Of a stretch of 64,000 nt of DNA, positions 24,901-38,259 are shown one piece after another. Numbering within the stretch: position 1 is the stretch's first letter; each line of letters opens with the position of its first letter. The translations under genes and the position numbers were made by a program. This stretch comes from Lepas anatifera (Eukaryota; Arthropoda; Thecostraca; Lepadidae): positions 124,001 through 188,000 of the forward strand of contig JAOTON010000770.1 in assembly GCA_034440635.1 (NCBI GenBank), in the 5' to 3' direction. A model generated the notes under the pieces. The model was not told where the DNA came from. It ran no database searches and was given only the letters and a program-made list of their open reading frames with translations.

Positions 24901-25398
24901 CTCGGTGGAGTCGGTTGACGTGTCGTCCAAAGGAGGAACGCTTTTCACCGGCACTAACGGCTTCACGGGCCGCGTTTTCAGAGGCCACCTCCCCGCTGGC
25001 CTTTTCGCCGGAGACGTCCTCGTCACAGGCGTCTCCTTCGGCGCTGGATGCATCTGCTCTATGTGCTTTTCCAACAGGGCAGCATCCATGAATATCTTTG
25101 TGCAGCTGTTGCATTGGAGAATGGTCTTCATCACGACAACTTTCGGCGATTGCTCTTTCTTGGTGGTGCTGTGGTCACGTTTGACATGACTCTCTAGGTG
25201 GTCGGACCCCAGGAAGATGCGTTTACAGTGGTTGCATTTGGAGAGGGTCGAGCTGACAACACTGCCGGTTTTGGAAACGGCCGGAGACAGCTCGCTGCAC
25301 TTCTCTGTGTGTGCGTTGTATTGTTTCTTTGAAAAGAACACCTCAAAACAATTTTCGCAAAGGGACGCCTCGATTTGCTTATTAGACGCCCCTGCCAT
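18829..25398 (-). CDS. Large multi-C2H2 zinc-finger protein, three coding exons, about 1859 aa
   Basis: Exons are 25398-21337, 20731-19334 and 18948-18829, all joined in phase 0 at GT-AG introns (CAG|GTGAGA to CTTCAG|GTG; CAG|GTTAGT to ACATAG|GTA). An in-frame TAA at 25417-25419 supports the ATG. Residues about 14-117 hold three C2H2-like fingers. About 120-420 is acidic and Ser/Thr/Pro-rich, with a heptad repeat. From about 422 a long series of C-x2-C fingers follows, some typical (YACSYC, FKCSKC, MHPCDRC) and several with an expanded loop before the second His (for example the ECSECSKL and LCEECKRM fingers). Exon 2 adds a transposase-like zinc module ending in HYGHD. Exon 3 is a basic patch, then an acidic tail. 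Likely nuclear and nucleic-acid binding; target unknown. I do not recognise a named orthologue. Confidence 0.85.
19334..20731 (-). CDS. Zinc-finger gene exon 2 (466 codons)
   Basis: Starts GTG AAT CTT directly after CTTCAG, so the GTG is an internal Val. It contains FCPNHYGHD, then a helical LSDEEESEIAQLL segment, one C2H2 finger (VCGEEECDF...H), YFTCHRSG and CEYCASHYGHD. A second heptad repeat (DHVVEAV type) lies near its end. It ends KRAMQ at CAG|GTTAGT. Confidence 0.83.
21337..25398 (-). CDS. Zinc-finger gene exon 1 (1354 codons)
   Basis: One exon carries nearly all the fingers. It ends SLAWQ at donor CTTGGCAG|GTGAGA. At about 22282-22392 the frame used looks unlike its surroundings, while a +1-shifted frame reads as plausible protein (see findings). 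Residues 225-287 are nine heptads of the VxSGEDV type, encoded by 21-bp repeats. Confidence 0.85.
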
Positions 25399-25447
25399 GC
25401 CGCATTCGCAGCAGCGTTAGCATTCGCTGTTTTGATACACCAACTCT
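25399..25447 (-). other. 5' UTR portion of the zinc-finger gene
   Basis: On the gene strand TTTGTTTACAG|AGTTGG is a good acceptor 49 bases before the ATG. An upstream non-coding exon is therefore likely, but I could not place it. Confidence 0.45.
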
Positions 25448-27393
25448 GTAAACAAACAAACAAAAATGTCAGAGGTAGCCTGATACATCACATGCTATGC
25501 CAGTCAGAGCGCGCTGTCACAGTTTAAGACAAAGCTTTGCGTGATTCCCAGTTATCGGACAGAAGCCTTTGAAAGTGGCTTAGGAAGGTAAACAAGGCAG
25601 GTTAGGATGTCTATGAACATTATAACCTAAAAATAATGTTCTACAAAAACTGTCAATATCAGTCAAAATTAGGCGAAAGAGGGATGAATGAATGTATCGT
25701 CAGGCTTCGAAAAAGTTGCCTGCTTAGACCAAGCATCATCATCATCATCATCATGGTTAGGGTTTAGGGGCGCGCCGACGTCAGGGTCATATGGCGCCAG
25801 GCCATTTTTTAACATGTTAACTGGGGGGGGCATTTGACCCCCAGTCGGCCGAAATGCCCCCAGTGCCCGGAAATTGGCCCCCAGTGAAATAGACAAATGA
25901 CCTAAAATTGAAATAAATCAACCTGAAGAAAATGAGACAGAACGCCACCTGACAGTAATAATCTTGTTCTATTGCTCATCCCAAATTGGCAATGCACAAA
26001 TATTGTATTAGAACTTCCCACTAGTGACTGTCTACTCCATCGTGCAAAAAAGAAACAAAGCGCGTAGTTACGGGAAATTCCGGCAAAGCAGCCTCAGCAC
26101 CAACTAATCACAACGCTGGAGATAGCCTACAACCAATCAAACATCGTGTTCTAACCGACCGGAAGCCCAGCTGGTACGGGGGATTGCAAAATGCTCTCAT
26201 TTCACATACGGTCAGTTGTAAGCGCTCAGGGCTCGTTCGTGGATTAGGTGGAACTCGATGTAGTCACATCGCGTCAGACTGGTTGCGGGCGTGGTGTTTC
26301 GAGGTGCTTAGCCTATTTATTTATTATTGTGGTGGTAGCATAGGTAAAAGTTATAGTGAGATCTCTGCATGTTTGTTTCCGTAAGCTGATAAGTTGTTAG
26401 TTGGCCTTTCTCATCGATTCCTTGATGTTGTAAATTGGAAAAGATTATATATTCGGCCAGCCCTTCGTCAGAATCATTGAGCTGGCTCCCGAGAAACCCT
26501 TCTAACAGGGAAAGAGTTGGAGACGCCATATGACTCGGACAGTTGGTGCGTCGATACGCCGCAAAAATTAGTAACTAGTTTTTGCAATACATTTCCTGGA
26601 TGATTTGGACAGCAACAGCCACACAGCATAGTAGGTATGTATGTACATAAAACTTATCTTGATTTAGACTATAAACCACATGTGTTCGATACTTCAGGAA
26701 TTTGCTTACCTTGCTATACTCTTAAAGAAAAATAAAATAGTTTATTCATTTCGAATACATTGCGGCAGAATCGGGGCTGCCAGGCTGGCCATTTTGTGGC
26801 TAAATATTTCGAATTTTGGCTTTTTGTCGTATTTGGCCGCGCGATTTTTTTCGGTTGACCCTCTCTTGGGATCTGACCTTCTGTGGCCCATTTTCTAGCA
26901 GCTGGCACCTAAGCTCTTTTTGGTTTGTCTTTTGTATAAATATGGCTTCTCTTGGCCTTTTCCGGGCTTGAATAAGATGTTCTGACACCATATTGGTGTC
27001 ACAACATCTTAACATCTTAAGGAACAGAGCAGCAGAAAAAGCTGCTATGCCAGTGGAAGGGAGGGACAAAGCTCTATCAAAAACACGATAGAAAATGACA
27101 ACCACCGAAAACCGGACGCGAAGGATGCAATACTTTAGGCGCTCTTTGGGTGGAAAGTCGATGGCAAAGTGCACCCTCTGAGGCTCCACCCTCCCCCTCC
27201 CGCTAGCCAAAATTCTAGATGCACCACTGTTGAAGTACAAAAAAATCACAGCTGGAAAAGCAGGAAATATATCAAATGTTAGCGGGGATTGGTGCGGCCA
27301 AGATAATTGATGATGCTAACAAATTTTCTGCTTATGTGGATGAAATCATTTGGTAGCTCCGCGGGATTGAAGGGGCACTCCTGACTTCCTATT
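25448..27393. other. Upstream region of the zinc-finger gene and repeats
   Basis: No gene recognised. It has a short ATC/ATG run (25734-25753) and C-rich or G-rich patches at 25.8-25.9 kb. The stretch near 26435-26475 (TTATATATTCGG...CCCTTCGTCAGAATC) recurs near 50320-50355, so it is a dispersed repeat piece. Confidence 0.5.
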
Positions 27394-28448
27394 ACCCCGC
27401 GCCCCACTAAGGGTCCGGCGCCACCTTCGCCCCACTGAGGGCATTGATGAGCCCCTTTCTAACTCCGAAAATATGGGCGTTTGCGTAAAGCTGCAAGGTG
27501 CATTAGAAAGGTCGTGTGACTTCATTATGATTTTACTTCACATGTTTAGGCGTTCAGGTGAATGGTTTGACATCCAGACGCCAAGTTGGACCACGATTGG
27601 CTATTTCTACTAAAATGCTTAAGAAACCTGGGCATGGCTCTCATGCCATTTGAGATATTGAAATTTATTATAGTACGCTTGATAGGAAAATGCCAGGACT
27701 TTCACTGCTCTGTGGAACATAATGACCTCCACCAATGGTTTGACCTCCAGAGGGCACCTCTTGACTTAACATGACTTGAGGTCACGAAAGGTCAGAAAGT
27801 GACCTTGTAGTATAGAAAATGGAAGCCCTTGATGAGACATACACGATGACATTTAATTCAGAGCTCTAGCTTGATGAGGTTAAAAAGTGCGTCAAAATAC
27901 TGTTTTTGATGCCTGGTGACCTATGATGACCTCAGGTAGGTCAAAGGAAAAATATCACCCCTGGAATCCGTGAGAGGGTGGCCAGGAAGATTTTCTGAGA
28001 AATTGGAGCATTTGCAATTGTTTTTGTGACTTTAAGATCATAGGACAGCTTTTTCCATGCTTTTACAATGGGAGAGGCCACCTTGTAACCTAACCTCAAT
28101 TCACCAAATAAAATAATTCCGGATATGCATTTTGCAAAGCCTGGAAGGGTCATCAAGTGTATAAATTTTCCAATCAGTGGCCCTAGTAAAAACAATGATA
28201 CAAAAATACAAAAAATTGGTTCGATTAGAAATGTAGCTAATGTAGAGCTCAGAGTGAGGTTACCTTGGTTGACCTTGCCTGGTGACCTGACCTATTGTGG
28301 CCCGGGGTAAAAATTGTTAGCGAGAGTGGAAAAATGATGGACTGAGAAGTAGACCCCTCAACCACGGTGCTGCATCTCATCGTATTCCAGTAATTCTGAA
28401 AAAAAAACTTAGGGGGCCATCGTTGTTCCCCCGGTGGGACGAAGGTTT
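27394..28448 (+). mobile_element. Diverged E1 element copy
   Basis: Same order as the E1 copies at 38-43 kb. It opens CCCCGCGCCCCACTAAGGG, contains the TCTAACTCCGAAAATATGGGCG motif and the GGTCACGAAAGGTCAGAAAGTGACC block, and closes with a decayed palindrome and CCGGTGGGACGAAGG. Both flanking TTAA sites have decayed, which suggests an old insertion. Confidence 0.75.
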
Positions 28449-29629
28449 TGCGTCGTTCAAGATCAAACTGTCAAAAATTAGTTTTAAACAGCTATACAAG
28501 TTGTTTTTCTGAGTTTATGATTACTTTGAGGGGTCGTTTTAGTCTCAAATGTGACTTCTATGATATTTATTTGGCTGTTTTAGTAAAAATAAAATTTGGA
28601 CCCTTTTTGGACCTGCTTCTAACTGGGTTTGGACTTTTCCGCTGAAAAACCGTGGCAGCCCTGGGCAGCATCTACAATCTTTAGAATATGGGGACACAAA
28701 CATTGGAAACATTTCTTAACACTATCGCTTCTTGGTATTATTAACGCTCCCCCCCAAATGGGGTGTTGATCCCCTGAAGACACACAATGGCCAGCAGAAG
28801 AAATGTCCCCCCCCACTGACATTTCCTTAAAAAATGCCCTGTGTGGCGCCCATAACAAAATAATTAAAAATTACACGTCGGGTCGCTGCTAAAACCGCTC
28901 AAGCTTACAGTGACGGGATGAGACACAGATAAAAAACCGATGGGTCGATGGTGAAGCAAATCAAAGAGTTAAAACAAAACGTGTTAAAACAATTCCCAAG
29001 AAAATCCCTAGAGGCGTGCTCAAACCGCTGGAGAGCAAGATTACTTTAAGGTACCTTCAAGAGGGATTCCTCCACACCCGAGTGACGTCACATGGGCGTG
29101 GAGAAATTCCTTCACCATAGAGCCGTGTCTTAAACTGCTGCTAATGGCACTTCCCGCTTACGAATTTTTGAGAATACAAAGTTTATCCCAAATGAAGCTG
29201 TAGCAAGAAGCAAGAGTGGGATACAAGTAAGACCACCTCAGCGGAATTCTAGTCCCTAACTGTGTAGAGGATAGATCTGGAGCATCACTTTTTTCTCTCT
29301 TTTCTCTCCTTCTTTACCACTACTCCGATTGGTTGGTCCATCTGTGCCTGGTGATAATATTTGTCTGTGCTCTGGTCTGACTGGTCCGATCTGTGTGCAC
29401 TACTTTCTGCACATTGTATTCGGCTTGAACCTGTTGTCTCCCCTTCCCCCCCCACTGTTGGGCCCTATTCGGTTCTGTCTTGGCTTTGCTTTGTTTTCTA
29501 ACTTACACTTTCTGTACTTCACTAAGCTCACTCTAACTCACCACTTCTGTTCTTAGTTTGTCCCCATCTTTTTTAGCTTGCTCTTGCTCTTCTACCTTTC
29601 AACTCTCCTGCTGGTATCATAGATTGTAA
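28449..29629. other. Intergenic, no gene recognised
   Basis: No supported coding region. The C-rich patch at 28750-28820 and the T/C-rich stretch at 29285-29570 show no diagnostic structure. Confidence 0.5.
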
Positions 29630-30062
29630 ACTTGAACTAGCCTACTCCTGCCTCAAAACTGGAGATGAAACCACACACTTGGCATTCCAGTCAATTTTGG
29701 AAAATTGCAAACACTTAGATGTAAGGGCCTCCTCGCGTAATTTGGAAAACTGCAATGAGATCAAGGACGGGATCTTTGTTCTTCATGTTAACATCCGATC
29801 TCTCTAAAAAAACTTTCACAAATTAGAACTTTTTATTCAGTAACTTCCTTCTAAACCAGACATTATATTATTAAGTGACACATGGGTGGCCGAAAACCTT
29901 GCCCAATCATTCAGTCTGCATAACTATAGACTTGAAACCTCATCTCCAGCCCAATGTAGGGGTAAAGGCTCAGCTATATACATCACAAGCTCAATTTCAT
30001 ACTCCAGGCGAAACCAGTGTCCCAAAACCTGGGGTGCTGGATGCAGAACGACACCCAGTCAA
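29630..30062 (+). pseudogene. Non-LTR retrotransposon (LINE) endonuclease fragment, left part
   Basis: A broken frame with the spacing of a LINE-type APE endonuclease N-terminus: LHVNIRSL, then KPDIILLSDTWV, then GKGSAIYIT. In-frame stops lie near 29806 and 29842, so it is dead. The match ends near 30062 and resumes at 32216, which marks a later insertion. Confidence 0.65.
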
Positions 30063-32215
30063 GCAAAATTTTCCACTCACTTTTATATTTTTTCTTGCTA
30101 AATTTTCCACTCACTTCCAACAGTAACAATACTTACTACAATTGAATTTTACTCAACAATACTTACTACAAAGGCCAGTTCCATTGCCTCCTCTACCAAC
30201 GTCCACTGGAAAAAGCGCAGGAGAATCAACTAGAAGATCGGCAAATTAACTCGGCTCTTATGCACTTGTTTCGCTTTTCTGAAAGAAAATCTGGCGATTT
30301 CTATTTTTCTGGCCAATTATACCTGGCATCCTTATCTCCACCGCTTTCAGTAGAACAACTGAATTGAAATTCTGGCGTGGGCAAGACGCTCAGTCCCCCT
30401 GCCCCACCGGAGAAAGTTCCAATGGGTGAACACCGAAACTAAATTCCACCACTCACAAAATTGGTGAGTGGAAAATTAGACACCCTAGCCTTATGTAGCC
30501 AAAAAAATGAGCTAACCGCTTTGAAAGATACATTTTTGGAAAGCCGTTTATCTGTGCACATGATTTCTAGGCTTACGTCCTTGAAACGTTGTTTTTGTAT
30601 TTCTGGTACCGAGAATAGTGAAAAACCATTTTTGATCATCTTGTTGTTAAAAGCAATTATCTTGAAATTTGTATTTTAAACAGCATATTTTTTTGACATT
30701 GTATCGTAGAAAATTGACCATTTATGGGGAAGAAAAATTTTTATCGATATCAACCCTTCATTGCTGCGTCCACGCCGCGTGACACCCAAATTCACTCACG
30801 GCTCCCTACGACACCCTGGACATAAATACTCTGATATTTAAGTTGAACTGAAAGTGTCCGGCACTTGAATACATTGAAATTCTACATTTTCATTAAATGA
30901 TTTTTTGGGCAACAAGAATGCATCCAGTTACCCTTCAAACATCGGCACTTCTTTGTATGGCTGGTCTACGGCGTGGACTTACCAAAACGCCGTCTTTACA
31001 TCTGCTAAATAAAAGTGGCATCTTTAGACTTTTTGAAAGGCAGGTTTCATATTTGTTATTAACAAAACATTGTTAGTTTTCCTCTTTGTGTGCTTTTAGT
31101 TGTATAATTTTCTAGTCTATAAGGATTTAGAAAATTAATTTAGAGCAATTTGTGAAATGCAAATTATGTAGCTCATGCGACCGGCAAGCGGCAACCGATC
31201 AGAAATTTAAAGTAGTAGTCGCTCTGACGCTGTCGCAACACGCCGCGCCTGGCTGATTGTAGACGAAAGGAAGAAACAACAACAGCAGCAGAAAGAAAAA
31301 GGCTGTAGCTTTGATTAGATTCATAGAAAGCAGCATATTCATATGAAGGTGAGTATATATGTGAAGAGGAGCAGGGAATTGACAGGTAAAGAAAAGAACC
31401 TTTTAGCAAGAGTCTGGAAGAGTTTATTGCCATGATAGAAAGTTTGTAGTTTCGTCTGGTTAGTTAAGTGTAAACCAAGGCTCTACTGGGCCCTAGCATA
31501 GGTGTAGGCGAGGTGCAGTGATTGAGGTCAGGAGTGGCCTCTAAAATTCCGATAACTATAGGTATAGGTGTAAGAGGGGCGTTGTCCCGGACAAAACAAA
31601 CTATACAGTGTATGCTTAGATAATTAATTTTGGCACTAGGTATTGCACGAAAAAATCCCCTTTCTTTTTCATTACCTGCCGGTCTCAGAGGCCCTCTCTG
31701 CAGAGTTGGTCTAGGGGGCCCCGATATTTCGTCTCAGGGGCCCTTTAGAGCTGGTCGTGTGGGAGAGGAGAGGAGGGGCACAAGAGTTGGTCTAGGGAAG
31801 CCCCCAAGAGTTGATCTTCATCCCACAAATGGTAGTCTTGGTGGCTCCCAGGTTCTTTCCCCAAAGGTTGGTCTCAGAGGCCCCCAAAAGTTTTTATTTG
31901 TGGCAATTCACCAATTCCTTAAAAATAATTGGAAACTGCATCAAGGGGTTTCAGTTGGTAAAGATTTACCTGCTTAACCGAAATTTTTCACATGGTAATG
32001 GTCAAACAATTCTGCTTGGGGATGATTAAAAATATTTACTTTGAGAAAATTAAAGGAAATATCCATCCCTCAGTTCAAACAAGGGCTTTGAGAGTTTCCC
32101 GCCTGAGTACCCAAATTGGGAAATTTTTACTCCGCCATACATTTTGAGGGGAATTTTCCACTCACTGCCATACATTCCGAGCTGAATTTTCCACTGACAC
32201 CCTAGCGCAAAACCT
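30063..32215. mobile_element. Unclassified insertion splitting the LINE
   Basis: This 2.15-kb stretch separates two consecutive parts of one LINE. Both margins carry the word TTTTCCACTCAC (near 30068, 30107 and 32152; variant near 32182), and an inverted version with a hairpin lies at 30450-30475. ACACCCTAGC occurs near 30480 and 32205. Repeated termini suggest one mobile element or a nest of them. No protein is visible. Degenerate GGCCC/GAGTTGGTC repeats lie at 31690-31890. Confidence 0.5.
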
Positions 32216-33118
32216 ATTTTGGGTCACTGGGCGAAACAATCTGGAAACAGACTTGAATTCCAAACGGTTTTTCTTGAACTAAAGATCCCCAGTCATAAAA
32301 ACTTAATTGTTGGTTCGTCTTATGGGTCTCCCTCTTTTCTAGTAACAGCCTTCTTGGAATACTTAGAACTTGCGCTGTTCCAAACAAATTTAGAGCAAAA
32401 ACCATGTGTCCTTGGTGGTGACTTTAATGTTGATATTTTGAAGCATGTCTCTTGTGAAAAATCTGCACTCTTCCTACACACATTCAGCGCTCTTGGTTTT
32501 TGCTTGTATTTCCCTCCCCACTAGGATTAACCCACAATCAAGCTCCCTTATAGACAATTTCTTTTGCAACGACCCATCCGTAGTAAAAAGCTCTAAGGTG
32601 GCCTTATCAGATATAAGTGACCATCTTCCAATCAGATTAACTGGTATATATCATATCCTGGTAAAGAAAAAGATAAGTAGAGGCAAAAACACCCATCTTG
32701 ACACGCAATTAACGTTTGATTTTAGGAAAACTAAATTCTCAAAACTATGCTTACTCACAAACTTGCACAAATAGCGGATATTGAAGATGCGGATGATGCT
32801 ACAACATTCCTGGTAAATACAATAAACACAGAAATTGGAAAACTTAGCATTCAAAAGCCCCTGAGAACTACTCCAGTCCAACCTTGGATTTCGTTTGCTT
32901 TGGTCTAATGCATCAATAAGAAGAACAATTTGTATAAACTATCCCTCCGCAATCCAACCATAGAAAACAAGCACTGGTATATGGCTTACAGAAACAGATT
33001 AAACAGTGTGATAAGAACAGCAAAAGACTCTACTTTGAACGGAAACTCAACGAACATAAATCGAACCCTACAAAGCTTTGGCAAGCACTTCTTTCTCTAG
33101 CTCATAAAAACCGAGGGA
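32216..33118 (+). pseudogene. LINE endonuclease fragment, right part
   Basis: Continues the element at 29630. LELKIPSHKNLIVGSSYGSP leads to CVLGGDFNVDILK (the GDFN catalytic-loop motif), then SSSLIDNFFCND and SDISDHLPIRL (the terminal SDH motif of APE-type endonucleases). A linker with NPTIENKHWYMAYRNRLN follows, with at least two frame shifts. The reverse transcriptase domain is absent: similarity stops at about 33118, where element E3 begins. Confidence 0.75.
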
Positions 33119-34470
33119 AGTCTAACCTGGGGCATTCCAGGACAGATCGACCGAGGCTTGACATCACCATGTCTAGAAAAATATGAAACTTTGCCTCCGG
33201 GGTAGTTTTGGGCCAGAAACACGCCTGTGAGAATCTTAGGCCCTCCGACCAACGGTGACCGAGTTATAGCCCAAGAAATTTTCGGAAGGTCACCTTGTAG
33301 ACTCATCTTTGATGCTCAATAACTAAAAAACGCATTGCCTGATTAACAAGTTTTGTATATTATTGAACTCGTCTTGAACCATACCTTATTTTGAAGAATT
33401 TTTTTAATTTTGACCTTAAATTCTTCTCACCTTTTCTTTGTGACCTAGCTCGACCTGTTGGAAGTTGAAATTGACCTTTTAGATAACTAAAAAATTTTGC
33501 TTCATAAATTATCTTTTGATAAAAAACAAAAAAAATGCGTTCTTGCTATAAGTTCTACGTTTTTAGCGCCTGAGGTAGGTAGGCAGACGGTTTTTGACCA
33601 CTGCAGTAGTAAAGCCTTATTTTAACACCACAAACAAAGCGATTGCTCTTGGAATCGGTTGCTTGCAATGATATTGCAGAGTCTTTATGAAATTTGCATC
33701 GTGTAAGTATCAGAGTTCATGAGAATTAACACGCGCCCACACGAGGGGGCGGGCAACTGGCCTCCTCAGGTTTCAACAGGTAGTAAAAGAACATCATCGC
33801 CCAGCGCCACTCATACTCCGTCTACTTCTAACTCGACATTTTTGCAGCTCCTGGCAAAGTTTTAGGTCGGGGTCATATCAGGTCAGACTGCCAACCAAGC
33901 TTAATATACCTAACCTCGAAAAAAGCTTTGTAGGTGCATCAGTAAGATCAAAGTTAACCTATCGTACTTAGATTCACATCACATAGTAAGGTCACCGAGC
34001 AAGATAATTGTTCGTAGCAGGATTTCCATATCGATAACCTTGGACAAGGTACGGGTCACGATCTTTCCATTACAAATGCATGAGGCAATTGGTAAGCTTT
34101 TGATAACTTGCGAGAATTAAAAATTGCCGAGAATTGCGATGGAGGTTTTATTTTTCAGTGGACGGTCTGACTTTCCACAGCAGTTTGATTAATATTCTTT
34201 TTTACCATACAGACCTAAGCCCAGCCCTAGGCCAAAGCTGGTTAATTTTGAAATTTGAATAGACAAGATTATAAGATATATAATCCGATCAGGCCCGACA
34301 AGAGCATTTCAGTGGTGCTGAAAATGTTTCTATGGCTCTGCTCTGTCAGCTATTATGCCACAAAATTTAGGTTTCCACTATGTTCCTGTAAGGAATACTT
34401 TGACCTCAAGCGACCTTAAAGGTGACCTGACCAAACTATTGTAGGTAACATTGTCGATATAGATTAAAAA
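33119..34470 (+). mobile_element. E3 element, copy 1, with an E2-like core
   Basis: Opens GGGGCATTCCAGGACAGATC and shares ATGTCTAGAAAA and TGTGAGAATCTTAG blocks, in the same order, with copies at 49922 and 51778 (inverted). From TTAA at 33726-33729 the interior matches E2 (CACGCGCC..., then AGGTCA-rich). The same E3-then-E2 order occurs in the inverted copy, so the nested state is older than both. The right boundary is approximate. Confidence 0.6.
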
Positions 34471-37400
34471 GGGCTATTTAGTGCCGTCCCTCCCAGTGCA
34501 CTGTTCATTGTACATGGTTTACTGAACAGCGGAGATGATCAACAATTATGCCACGGAGCCTGCGTGGTATCATATAGCTCCAAACACAGCACTGCGATGG
34601 CTCGTGTTTTTTCAGAACTTATGCCTGGAGCATGAAAGCATGAGAAATGACTGAAGAATGTACATCTCCTGACAGGGAGAGTGCTGCGCAATGCAAAAAT
34701 ATTAACTTCATCAAATTGTGCCACCATGCACACAATTTTAAAGCAAAAGAAAGGTTTAATTCCACTGCAAAAGTTGTATCGAAGCAAAATTTCATTATGT
34801 GTATCAAGCCAGACCCCGTTCAAGTTGTTTGGCAGCATTACGTCATCATGGCTGGAGAGGCACTACAGTTACTATGCAGGGCATTGGAAAAATTGCACTT
34901 TTTCGAAGCTCTAAATAACCTGTTTTAGAACTGTATCAACAAAACTTATATGGTTGAACAGAAAGCTAAAAGATTTTTATTTGTGAAACCATCAGACGTT
35001 TTGCAAAAACTCCAGTGAAGAATATTATTTTTACAAATTTTCCAGAGTGTGTCAAAATAAGGACATGTTCAGCACTAACAGGTGTTTGCAGTAAGACTAA
35101 TCTCGATTTTGATTGGCTGTTGATTTCTGACCTTTGATTGGCTGTTGGTGGTACCTGCAGCAGAAGACAATAAACACCGGTGATCTCTTGAGCGAAGGTA
35201 AATTTATTTCTCTCGGCTATTATGTAGGCCTGAGTTGATGAAATAAATGCATGCCCTTTCAACAAATTCTTTGAAGTGTTATAATTTTTTCATTAGATGT
35301 ACGTAAAATACGCTACTCGCCGTTGAGATCAAGGTTACTGTCAAATGGGTGAAACAAGTTGATTTCGATTTATACTAGATTGGTGCCAAATACGCCCAAA
35401 CTTGGTATGTTTCAGCTGTTCCTTCCAAAAACTTAGTAGAATCTCCTATAACTTAGTAGGAAAAGGCGGTGACGTCATCATGGGAGGACTATATTCAGTA
35501 GGAAACTTGGTTGTACCCGTAGTTAAAGTACCCTGTATCAAGCGTTATCACTACGTCTCACAGCAAGGGCGCCTGCGACTATATCGAGAGCACTGCCAAA
35601 CCGACAATTTTTCCAAATTTTGTGATGCTTTCAAGCAAATGTGAGAGTACAAAAGGATCAAAATATGTTTCAAATGGAGAAGAAAAACATTCTGTTTACA
35701 AAAGGTTGTCTTCCTTAATATTTCTAATGGTATTGATTCATATGCCTTGAAGGGAGGGGCAAATGATGTCACCAAGGCAAGTAGGAATCTCTTAAACATA
35801 CCTCTAAATAAAGGTAACTATAATCATCCATTTGATGCATGCAAGCTATTTACTCTATGTGAGTTTCTATTGCATTGGTATATGGAAGGTCAACCAAGCA
35901 TGCTCATAGAGTTGTATGCACAATTTCATATCCAAGTGTCTCTTTCAAAATTGAGTAAATACAACTTAAATTCAACTTGTATCCCTGTTGCAGAAAGTCT
36001 GCCTCAACGACCAAATTTCTGCCCCATTTGGGGCAGTGCCCCAAACACCTTGTTGGGTCACCTGCAACGTTCTGCAGACTGGGCTCTGACACAGTCTACT
36101 ACAAGATGATGACAAAATAACTATAAATATTTTGGTCATGTGATCTGAGGTCACCAAGTGGCCTTAAAGGATCACAAAAATTACACTTATAACCTTCTTG
36201 TCAAGACATACATTTAAGTGTTGGTTTGGGCTTTTCTTTTGTCATTTGGTTCATGGTTATATACTGCAACACAGACAACAATACTGCATATGAAAAATGT
36301 GATGAAATATAGAAATTGATACAATATACTACAAAAAGATCCCATCTTCAGCCATTTTTACTAACAGACAATTTTCTGGGCTTTTGTTATGGCATGAAAA
36401 CCATTGAAAAGAAAAAAAACAGTGGCCCATAAAATGGGAAGTTTTTTTTCAATTCAAGATGGACAAAAATACTGTTTTTTATTGCTACAGAAGCTCATAT
36501 GTAGGTATGACTCTATATCATTTTAATTGTAAATTACTGCAGTATTAACATTAAAAATGTGTTTTTATCTATATCAACCTAAGCCAAGAGTTTAAATATT
36601 TAGCTTACAAAATTTTTATTTCTGACATTGCAATGTTCTAAGCCCAAATAACCCTGTAGACAAAATTTCAGTAGCATATGAGATGCAGGCAGTTATTTCA
36701 ATAAGTTTTGGTTGTCCATTGGGGAACTACTTTGCCCTATGTTCACCAAAAAGTACCTCACCTGCACTTAACTCCCTGATAATATGTAAATTACATTGGT
36801 ATGAAGTGTCTCCCCCAGGTGCTATATGACCTTGCTAGCTTGGTGAGCCCCTAAACCCAAATAATCAAATAACAAAGTGTATCTCACCCACTGAAAATAA
36901 GGTCTGTGGATAATTAATACAATAAGGGTAATAAAACGGCATGACATGATGGACTTGAATAACTGAGTAATGTGGACACAGGAAACAAATTGTCACCTTC
37001 ATGAAATATTTACAACCATTATTGTGCTGTTGTATAGACATGTCATGTCATGATACAATCAGGGTGTAAGCAGCAGGTGGTGCTACCAGATAGGTACAAA
37101 TATCCATCTAAAAGAGAACTTCCCATTGTTGGGAATTTCTCAGGTTGAGGTGAAAACACACACCATTCTTGTCTACTGTGCCAGTCTATAAAATATTGTA
37201 TTTGATAAGACTTGAGCTTGAAATACTTACCATCATACTAAGGAAGGTTTGTGTTCTGTGGTAGCCCCCAATGCCAGCCTTCATTGAGAATGAAGAAAAA
37301 AATTCTGACAGCTTATAGGCCTTGCTGTACATCATGATAGCAAGTAAAATCAGTACAATAATTGGCCAGTTAAAACAAGTTTCTTAACAGTCCAATCATA

Positions 37401-38259
37401 TAAAATTATAGAAAGAACGGCAAATCAGAGGCCTATGCATCATCCCTGATCCCTTCCTCAGCAACGGTTTCAACCACAATCTCGAAGATTCAAACTCCAC
37501 TTTACCATTGTGCAGTCGCAGACGGTATCAATGTACTTCTTAGGATACAATTATCACAGCAGATATTTAACGAATAATGTATGATTGATGGTAATGAAGG
37601 ACAAAAACGGGCAGCCCAACAAAAATCTGATAATTCCCCCAGTTCCCGGCTATTTGCCTCACCCCGCGGCAAACTTCACAACTTTCCTCCGTGGGTTCAC
37701 CGTAAAACAAGATGGAGTCGTAGGTGAAAGATGCCAGTTGAGCGTCATCAGCGTTGCCAGCTGCATTTGGGAGAAGCCTCTAGATAGGGCAGAGAACCTC
37801 TAGGCCACTCTTGGCGCTTCTCTTCTGGAGGATTTTCCATTAGTCCTGAGTTCAAACATTGTAACACCCAGCCCAAGGGGCGGACGCAGACCTGATTTTT
37901 TTTTTTGTGGGGGGGGGGGGCAAACCCATGTCTGCCTCTCCTCCTGGGGGACGTGCGATTTGGGTGCTTGACAGACCTGGTATAATGCTACCTCTCCAAG
38001 TGCATGATCGCTCTCCTAGGGAGAGGGGTGGCAGTGAATATTTAATTGCTCGACAAACCTAGTGTAAACACCTTTTTTAATCATCCGGCCTTTGAGGGAC
38101 CAAAAAATAGTTTAGCCCCCTTCTAGCGCTTTGGGGGGTATGGCCAGGTTGCACCCCTGCGTCTGCTATTGCCCGGTCTAGTGGGCCTTCCTAGCCACAT
38201 CCGCCCTGGTGGGGGTGTGTTGTAACACCCCCTCAAACTCGGCTCCTAAGCGGGATAGC
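34471..38259. other. Intergenic, no gene recognised
   Basis: AT-rich, with only short unremarkable open frames. A poly-T/poly-G run lies at 37897-37920, close to the start of the E2/E1 array. I found no promoter, RNA gene or terminal inverted repeat. Confidence 0.5.

Noticed and set aside
24404..25189. 261-codon Ser/Thr-rich open frame on the + strand
   Set aside because: It is the shadow of the heptad-repeat part of zinc-finger exon 1, produced by the 21-bp repeat.
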